This document shows positions 57,450 to 64,000 of a stretch of DNA of 64,000 nucleotides, one piece after another. The DNA comes from Amphibalanus amphitrite (Eukaryota > Arthropoda > Thecostraca > Balanomorpha > Balanidae), in contig NW_024882887.1 in the NCBI RefSeq assembly GCF_019059575.1, positions 110,695 through 174,694 on the forward strand, written 5' to 3'. Below the pieces are notes generated by a model, which was not told where the DNA came from, made no database searches, and saw only the letters and a program-made list of their open reading frames with translations. Every line of letters begins with the position of its first letter. The first letter of the stretch is position 1. The position numbers and the translations under genes are program-made.

Positions 57450-60400
57450 CCTCTCAGGGTATGCAGCTTCCTCATGCTCCGTGATGGCAGTAGAGACGAC
57501 ATCCTCCCGCTCTGTACTGCTAGAAGGGGTGATGGTTCTTGTTCTGTGACCCCAGCAGAGACTGTGTCCTCCGGCTCCGTCGTTGCGGCAGTGGCCATCT
57601 TCACCGGCCTTCTGGTTACCGCTGCTGGCCGGAGCTCCATGAACTCTGCGTTGTGATCGTACCAGACGTAGTCTCGCTAAGTATCAATGATGTCTTCTTC
57701 ACCATGAGCCTCTGAAGCTAATGGTGATTTAGAAGTCGCCGGGAAGGCGAGGGGTACGTCCACATTGCTTAGATCATCAGTCTCATAGTCGTAGTAGTCG
57801 TAATATGCATCATCGTATTGGAGAGAGTCTTCGTCTGCGCTCTCGATGGTAGGCCATACGATCTTGTTAAGCTCTGCGAGTCTTTCATCAGACAGCTCTT
57901 CTTTCTCTGCGTTTACCTGACCGACGTCACCTTCTACGGCTTGTTGCGCTGTGTTAGCTTCCGTGACACCGACAGAGTCTGTAGTGGAGTCACTGTCAGA
58001 GACTGTGCCAATCATCTCTGGACCCGTAGATTCTGTGCTTGCAGAGTCCGTAGCCGACTCGTCCTCGCGACCTCCGAAGGGTCGACCCAGCGGAACCCTT
58101 ATGACATCCTTGGAACTCAGCGGTGCGCGGCTCACCTGGGATTCGTATCTGTGCCGCCTGTGGACGACAGGAAGTGTTTTCAGGTCGTCCTCTTGTGCGC
58201 CCAGGCCGTTCCCTGACTCAGTCAGCAGAGCTGAGAGCGCCGCCAGCTCAGCAGCTACATGGACAGGCGAGTGGGGCTCGTAGGTCGCTGGAACACCTGC
58301 TGATCCCCAAGTTTCCCTGGCGGGCAGACGGGTGCGCTCGACGACGTTCACCGCCGGCGGACTGGCGGTTTCTGCAGTCTCCGGCGTGGTACGCATACCC
58401 TCCGATGCGCCTGGCCCGGCGTCGTACCGCTCGCCGTCGTCATACTGAGTGGTCTTTTGGCCGTATTCGGTGGGGGTTTCGGGTCCCGCTGCATCCTCTC
58501 GTTCCGTCGCCCCCAGCGCGGCTGCCGCCTGGCTGGCAGCTGCTGCACCCAGTGCCAGCTGAGCGTAGTGGGCGGACGGCCGCAGGCCCCACCCGTCCGG
58601 CTGATCGCTACGCCGCTCGCCAGGGTTTGTCGCGCGTGTGACTGGGTGTGTCACGCTGCCCCGGCCGGTGTTCGTCGTCCTTGGCCGCCAGGGCCGCCGC
58701 GCTGGCTCGGTGGGGGAGCGGCAGAGGCCTGCCTCGGTCGCTCGGTGGCCGGTTGGTCATCAAACCACGGTGTTGGCCGGGGTCCTGAGCGGTTGTCTGA
58801 CGCACCGCCGCCGCCCGCTCTGCGGCTCCTGTCGTCTGGTTGGGCTCGGAGCCGGCCGCATCCGTAAGTCTGTACCTAGCTGTGAGCCGGCCGCCGGTCT
58901 CTCTGGAGGGAACGCCTGCTGGTGCTGGAGCCCTGCCGGTCCGTCGGCGCGACGAATACCTCCGGGCTGCGACCTCTCTGACGCTGATCGGTCGGGTCCC
59001 CTCCAGTTCTGGACATCGGGCGCTTCTGCTGGTGCGCTGGACGACGGCAGCGCCCCTGGTGGCGGCCGAGGGTACCACTGGTACTGCTGGCGCTCGCGGG
59101 ACGGCGAGAAGCGCAGGCTGGGCAGGCGGCCGGCGTGCGGTGCCGTTAGGTGTGAGAGCACGGGTGGCGGCGGTATCCGGCGACGCTGCCCGCTCGGCCG
59201 GGGGTCGGCCAGATACAGGGGCCGAGAACTGCTGCTCTCCGGTCTGCGGACACACAGGAACAGTGTCACTGAGAGCGGCAGAATAGTCACTATTGGCGGC
59301 ACAATGGTCACTAGGGGCGACACACTGGTCACTATGGGCGGCACAATGGTCACGAAGGGCGGCAGACCGGTCATTAAGGGCGGCACACCGGTCACTAGTA
59401 CTACATAAGAGCGACAGACTGACAACTAAGGGTGACAGACTGGTCACCAAGGGCGGCAGACTGGTCACTTGTTGGACGGCAGTTGTTACTTATAGCGACA
59501 GACTGGTCACTAAGGGTGGCACACTGATCACTGACGGCAGACTGGTCAAGGGCCGCAGTCTGGTCAATAAGGTCGACAGACTGATCACTGAGGGCGACAG
59601 ATTAAGTGACAGAAGACTGGTCACTAAAGACGGAACACCGAACGGACACTATGTGCGGCAGACTGGTCACTAGGGGCGACGTGATGCCAAAGACACATTA
59701 GCTCCTATGTTTTTGGATAATTTGACCAACGTTAATCATTGGTGGTGAAAGGTGTCCGGATTTGGCATTATCAGTCATCATTAGTATCGCCGTAAATGCC
59801 TAGTCGCCTACCCCTACGTTTTTATGAGGAGAAGAAAGCTCCACTTGACAAATGAAACAAACAGAGTTGTTTGTAGTAATCATGCTGCTACAGACTGTTC
59901 TTTACACATGATGATAGACAAAACTGACGCTCATTTGTGTTTGGATGTCATTTGGGAGAGCGTTGTCGCCCCCCCCTCCCCAGACAGCCCGCTGCCCCGG
60001 CCCATTATAAGCCCAAAGCTTCCGCTGCCTCGCACGCCGTCACCCTCCAATCTATGCAAAGCACCTGGTCGCAGCGTGCGTGATAGGGAGCACAGCAGCC
60101 GCCGACACTGAAAGTCAGTCGTATGCAAACGAAACTGGGCCAATGTAAATCCGGCGGATGGGAACCGGTGCCGCGCCGGCCGGCCGGTATACGGGAGCCG
60201 TGCCTGCGGCCGTCCGCGGCACTGGCTCATCTACTGTGGTATCGGGGCGGCAGAGTGTTGCAGAGGTGGGTGTAAATACCTGTCTGCCGGCGACCTCCTC
60301 CTCCAGGGCGGCCAGCTCTGCCGCGTGCTCCGCGAGGACTCCTGAGCCAGCATCTGTCGACCGGGAGACGGGGTTAGTGACAGCTGTATTAGTGAGGCGG

Positions 60401-61527
60401 GAGGGTATAGGAGATTTATGGAGACGGGAAGCGGGAGCGAACAGACACTTTTACGAGGGAAGGCTCAGAGTTCAAACAGCTCTGAGCCATGTGCGGATAA
60501 TTGAGATGGGCAGTGCCAGATTATTGACAACTGCACCAATGGCGGACAGCATGGAGCCGCTTGATGAAGCAAGATTAGATGACAGCTAACCATATTTGCC
60601 TACATAGGTACACCAAACAAAATGATCATCCAGCCACGATCACGTGATGATTAACCCGGCAGGCGGTGGGCCTACCAGCCACCTTCCGCGCGGTGGAGGG
60701 GGGGGCATTTTTTGCCCCCCCCCCCGTATCTCCGAAACTACTGGACGGATCCGAAAAATTCAAACGGCGTTCGATAGCCCTGTCAAATTTGTTGAAGGAA
60801 ACCAAATTTCATTGACCTCGGGGTCACCGATGACGTCACAGGTCAGGTCAAAGATAAAATGTTTCACCGTTCACGGGGCTTCTAGGGAAAGCGCTATAAC
60901 ACCGAGGCGCTATAACATTTTTTGGCGCTATAACACCAAAATTCGAAAAAACGAAATAGCAGTTTTGTAGCCCTTTTGATTCTACACCTTTTATGTCTGT
61001 AACATTTTTCTGTATCTCTAAAGCTGTAGGCCTGACAGCTCTTCCCGCGAAACCTTTTTTTTGGGTCGAAAATGGCAAAAATGACGTCACTCTGACGTCA
61101 TTAGCGGCCAACCTATCATAGCCTTTAGAAAAAATTTTGGTCACCATGTGCGCTAGCTGCTCACGGGAGGGTACTGAAAGTTTGGTGACGATCGGCGCAG
61201 CGGTTCTCGAGATATATTGAAAAAACTAAAGGGGGGGGCAAAAATGCCCCCCCCCCACCACCGCCTGGAAGGTTAAAATATCTAATATACGCATACACTA
61301 GCTGATAAGGCGTGCACAGCGTGTCCGCTACAATGCAATAGAGTGGAGCCGAGTAATCCCCAGTTTTCGAGTAGTTTTAGTATGTAGTAGTAGTTTTCTA
61401 GTCTTACCTCCCCGTCAAACTGGACGTTGACCTGCGCTGTGACGACCGCGACTGACATCAGGAAACCGATCCAGACCAGACCAGACACCGACTCGGGCAC
61501 GCCCCTGCCGAACAGATGAAACAGCAT
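53892..61527 (-). CDS. Unrecognised single-pass membrane protein: signal peptide, mucin-like ectodomain, three SLxEIL repeats, short tail
   Basis: Exon 1 (61408-61527), exon 2 (60280-60353) and a 5.3-kb terminal exon starting at 59243 join in phase. The protein has a signal peptide, a Pro/Arg-rich start, a very long Ser/Thr/Asp/Glu-rich ectodomain, and three motifs of about 35 residues with pattern [FWY]SLxE[IM]L...L..F[IL]..G..V..[IL]. A transmembrane helix and a 71-residue cytosolic tail with Arg/Tyr follow. I do not recognise the family; extracellular matrix or cuticle adhesion is conceivable but not shown. The frame has tandem TGA TGA (58757-58762), TAG (57677-57679) and a frame change near 57490-57545. 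The gene may therefore be decaying, carry short unrecognised introns, or contain assembly errors. The last 1185 codons are fully open. Confidence 0.6.
57680..59243 (-). CDS. Membrane-protein large exon, 5' segment (contains TGA TGA)
   Basis: Acceptor GTGTCCGCAG at 59244. The frame reads PESSSSRPLYLADPRPS, LRFSPSRERQQYQWYPRPPP, is interrupted by TGA TGA at 58757-58762, and continues in the same frame through LAALSALLTESGNGL, LPVVHRRHRYESQVSRAP, the acidic DDAYYDYYDYETDD to a TAG at 57677. Composition on both sides of the stops matches the rest of the gene. Confidence 0.5.
59262..59670. repeat. 21-bp minisatellite CTGGTCACTAAGGGCGGCAGA
   Basis: About fifteen drifting units (TGGTCACTAGGGGCGACAC, TGGTCACGAAGGGCGGCAG) start about 20 bp upstream of the large exon's acceptor, inside intron 2 of the membrane-protein gene. 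Confidence 0.88.
59671..60279. other. Intron sequence, nothing supported
   Basis: No repeat ends or embedded gene were recognised. Confidence 0.35.
60280..60353 (-). CDS. Membrane-protein exon 2
   Basis: Acceptor GGTCGACAG and donor GTATTTAC. In phase 0 it reads MLAQESSRSTRQSW then PPWRRRSPAD, leaving AG to join exon 3 as Arg. The alternative frame (LAEHAAELAALEEEVAGRQ) also looks protein-like, so the phase is not certain. Confidence 0.5.
60651..61276. mobile_element. TTAA-flanked MITE (626 bp) in intron 1 of the membrane-protein gene
   Basis: TTAACCCGGCAGGCGGTGGG at 60651 and CCACCGCCTGGAAGGTTAA ending at 61276 are inverted. Each is followed inward by a G-tract hairpin (GGGGGCATTTTTTGCCCCC and GGGGGCAAAAATGCCCCC). 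The interior has GGCGCTATAACACC direct repeats near 60890-60950 and a few AGGTCA sites. Confidence 0.82.
61408..61527 (-). CDS. Membrane-protein exon 1: signal peptide
   Basis: ATG at 61527 opens MLFHLFGRGVPESVSGLVWI, then GFLMSVAVVTAQ, a hydrophobic signal with likely cleavage after TAQ. It ends VNVQFDGE in phase 0 before GTAAGACT. Choice of ATG: it is the first in-frame ATG before the hydrophobic core. Confidence 0.7.
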
Positions 61528-61963
61528 CGGCCACCAGTCAACTGCATGGCGCAACAGCCGGACGGTGCAAAACGAAATGGGTCAGTATCATGTGTCATGA
61601 CATAGGACAGGTTTAGTAAGTCTTCCCACTTATTTTCTTTACAGTGCTATACAGTGTTCACTATTCACAGCTATAAAATCCGCATGAAGGATGTGTACGG
61701 TATTGAGATCAAATGTCACCAAAAGCACTATTAGGTAAGTGTAGGTATTTGGTATGCATTGGGGCACGTTACCCACGCTCTACGGGGCAAGCTGAGGGTC
61801 TAAACTCCCCTGTCTTTCTCCTCGAAACCTAAAAATGTCGAATTAGCCATTAATCTTATAGTACCTTTTCCCATATCACTGCAACAGTGAGATTGTCCGG
61901 GGCTATTCGCACATTTCACGGTACCTCCATGACGTTTTGTACGGCACCGATCAGTGCGCCTAA

Positions 61964-62660
61964 TCTAATCACATATAACGGCTTTAAATATTTGCAATAA
62001 CCCGCGCCGGGCCGGGGGGTGTTTGTCTGTTTGAACACCCCCTCCCCTGCGGTTTTTCGCCTAATCACATATAACGGCTTTAAAGGGACCCTCCCACCTT
62101 AACATTAGTTTTGAGTTGAGATAGCCAAATTGGTGGCCATGGCCTGAAAATACCGGTTTGGGCATTCACAACATCGAAAAATGCTTTAATTCGGAGATAT
62201 GGAATTTCAAACTTGCAGTTTTCGGATTCTAAGGGGCTAATGCATTGGTATGCCCCCTTAGAATTTGTGACGTCAGCGGAGATCTAACGATTTTTAAATC
62301 TTTTACTAAAACGTTTGGCAGCACGCGGTGGTATATGCTGCTTTGCGCGCAACAAATGCCGCACTTTCAAATAAAGTCGCTAGGAACAGCGGAGATCCCA
62401 AAAAGTAAACAAAAGTAAAAGTCTAATATCTTGAAAACCGGTGAATTTTTTCGATGAAATTTGGTAGATATTCATTTTTGCTCTTTCTGAACCGAGCGAC
62501 ATCATTTTCATGCCAATTCATTAACTTTTTTGAAGGTGGGAGGGTCCCTTTAAAATATTTGCAATAACCCGCGCGGGCCGGGGATGTTTGTCTGTTTGAA
62601 CACCCCCCCCCCTGCGGTTTTTCGCAGATATCTCAAAAACGGCGGCGCTCCGCGCCGCTG
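61964..62660. repeat. About 98-bp direct repeat containing a MITE end; second copy split by a nested MITE
   Basis: CTAATCACATATAACGGCTT followed by TAAATATTTGCAATAACCCG occurs uninterrupted at 61964. It recurs from 62061, where a MITE has inserted between CGGCTTTAA and ATATTTGCAATAACCCG. Confidence 0.85.
62094..62549. mobile_element. Second AGGGACCC TTAA MITE
   Basis: TTAA at 62090-62093 and 62550-62553 flank AGGGACCCTCCCACCTT and its inverse. Internal sequence (TGAGTTGAGATAGCCAAA, CTTGAAAACCGGTGAA) matches the copy at 35947-36425, with a few indels. Confidence 0.88.
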
Positions 62661-63747
62661 TTTTTGGCACACCTCTTCGTGCATCTTTTCCGCACATGTT
62701 GTGAAAATTTCAGACCCAGGTCGCCTTAGGTCAGGTCACCAGGTTACGCCAAGTGACCTCACCTCGGAAAAAATAAGAATGCTCGTCATAGCTACACTGA
62801 TTGATCGATTGCCTTGAAACTTTCAGCGATTGATAAGAGCAACATTATCAATAAAATGTTCATCTCGGAATTTTGATATCGGTGACCTAAGGTCAGGTCA
62901 ATTTTGCGGCTCTCCATTATAGGTCAATGGGAGAAAATTGAAAAGCGTCTGTTTTGCACGAACGCTATTCTAGACACTCTCAAACATCGAGATGTAGGTA
63001 AAACTGACACACTGAACCGGAAAATGGCAACTGTGACCCTCGTTATGTCCCCGAGGTCATCTCAGGTCACGAACAGAATCTAACAGTTTTTCGCTAATAA
63101 CTACTGATAGAGGCGTGCTAGAGCGCTGAGAACGCCTTAGATGTGTTCGGCTCGACGTTGCGGATCGACTGATATGCAACATGACCTTTTCCGGTCAGGT
63201 CATGACCTTGACCTGAGTTCAAATTTTCAAGTTGACCTTTCAAGGTCAAATTATAGTTCATTCGACGCGTCTCGACGAGAGGAACACGATGCTGACAAAA
63301 GTATTGTCATGGCTCTTTTGAGTCAAAAGTTATTGCCGAAAAAAACGCTTTTCGTAAAAACGGCTATTTTTGGAGTTTTTGCCCTCTGGAGGCTAAACCG
63401 TTGACCTGAGGTCAAATCTGAGAACATTGCCCAGAAAGGTCTGTAAAAGGGCTATCGAATGCGCTTTTCCGCGGCGCTGTAGCTCTATCGGTTCCCGAGA
63501 TAGCCGTTGGCAGTTTCCAAAATGTTGAAATAGTCAACATTTTACCTTTGGTGACTCTCGTGACCTGACCTTTGACCTGATCTAAAAAATGACCTAGGTG
63601 TTTTCGTCCTTATTTTGGACGTTCTTTCGATTGCCGCTTACCGCGTGTCGCTACGTGGCCCAGGAGCCGAGTTAGAAGGGGAGTGTTCAGATACCCCGCC
63701 CCCCGGCCCGGCGCGGAATCTCAGAGCACCGGCCCGGCGCGGGATAA
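62564..63747. mobile_element. AGGTCA-family element, inverted relative to 7481-8642
   Basis: The left end ATAACCCGCGCGGGCCGGGG is mirrored at the right by CCGGCCCGGCGCGGGATAA. The TTAA has become ATAA on both sides. Internal hallmarks are TGACCTTTTCCGGTCAGGTC near 63181 and CCGCGTGTCGCTACGTGGCC near 63641, the inverse of 7570-7590. Confidence 0.75.
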
Positions 63748-64000
63748 TACAACACATTGCCCTTGAATAGCTCCTTTTGCCAGCGGCCGGAGAGTGACGC
63801 CGGGTGACGGAGCAGAGCAGGGAGTGACTCCGGACGACGCGCGGCGCCACTTCTCTCCCCGTCGAAAGCCGGCGTCACGCCGCATGGAGCGCACATACCG
63901 CCACGGACGGACGGCCACAGAGGCAGGGCCAGGTGTGTGGCTGTCGACCCGTACCAGAACAGACGCCAGTGAAATCGAGAGCTGTGTGCATAGTTACAGT
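63748..64000. other. Nothing supported
   Basis: GC-rich end of the window with open frames on the minus strand but no splice context or family signal. Confidence 0.3.

Noticed and set aside
57125-57640. Alternative frame through 57125-57640 as the true protein
   Set aside because: Its first part (FMELRPAAVTRRPVKMATAA) fits the gene, but after about 57540 it loses the Ser/Thr/acidic composition while the 1185-codon frame keeps it, so the frame switches.
58608-59468. Third open frame through 58608-59468 as the membrane-protein frame
   Set aside because: It would not join exon 2 in the phase dictated by exon 1, and the frame with YQWYPRPPP is the one that continues into the downstream segment.
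61528-61554. Upstream extension of the membrane-protein signal peptide
   Set aside because: The extension to 61554 begins with TTG; the first in-frame ATG is at 61527.

Overview
The window is animal nuclear DNA. Coding exons are short, dispersed and joined by GT-AG introns, and most of the sequence is intronic or intergenic DNA full of non-autonomous transposons and minisatellites. Gene content points to an arthropod: there is a Sidestep-family adhesion receptor (an arthropod family), and a betaine-homocysteine methyltransferase, which as far as I recall insects lack. A crustacean is therefore my best guess. The GC-rich codon use would fit a barnacle-like lineage, but I cannot establish the species.

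Layout. (1) 3990-17135, minus: the 5' six exons of a Sidestep-family immunoglobulin receptor, from signal peptide to the end of Ig3; later exons lie beyond the left edge. (2) 17136-32273: about 15 kb with no confident gene, holding foldback elements, palindromic CCGACGTCGG arrays with tRNA-like heads, and several MITEs. (3) 32274-37399, minus: mitochondrial ribosomal protein MRPS10. (4) 37475 to about 45137, plus: ZC3H14/Nab2. Its start codon lies 75 bp from that of MRPS10, head to head. (5) 46728-50606, minus: a complete eight-exon BHMT. (6) 53892-61527, minus: an unrecognised single-pass membrane protein with a signal peptide, a very long Ser/Thr/Asp/Glu-rich ectodomain, three SLxEIL repeats and a short cytoplasmic tail. 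Its reading frame is broken by stops and one frame change in the 5' half.

Mobile DNA. The dominant repeats are TTAA-flanked elements with CCCGCG/CGCGGG ends and subterminal G-tract hairpins, consistent with piggyBac-type MITEs. Several are packed with AGGTCA/TGACCT hexamers, the nuclear-receptor half-site. A second TTAA MITE (ends AGGGACCC) occurs twice, and uninterrupted relatives of both host sites are present in this same window. A tRNA-derived SINE with a 15-bp target duplication lies in MRPS10 intron 1. A roughly 0.7-kb repeat is intact at 29 kb, but its second copy is split by a 2.1-kb insertion with a 9-bp target duplication.

The genes have no evident shared pathway, as expected for a eukaryotic locus. 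The only likely regulatory coupling is the MRPS10/ZC3H14 bidirectional promoter. Exon boundaries given to the base were checked for phase continuity by hand; repeat boundaries marked 'about' are approximate.
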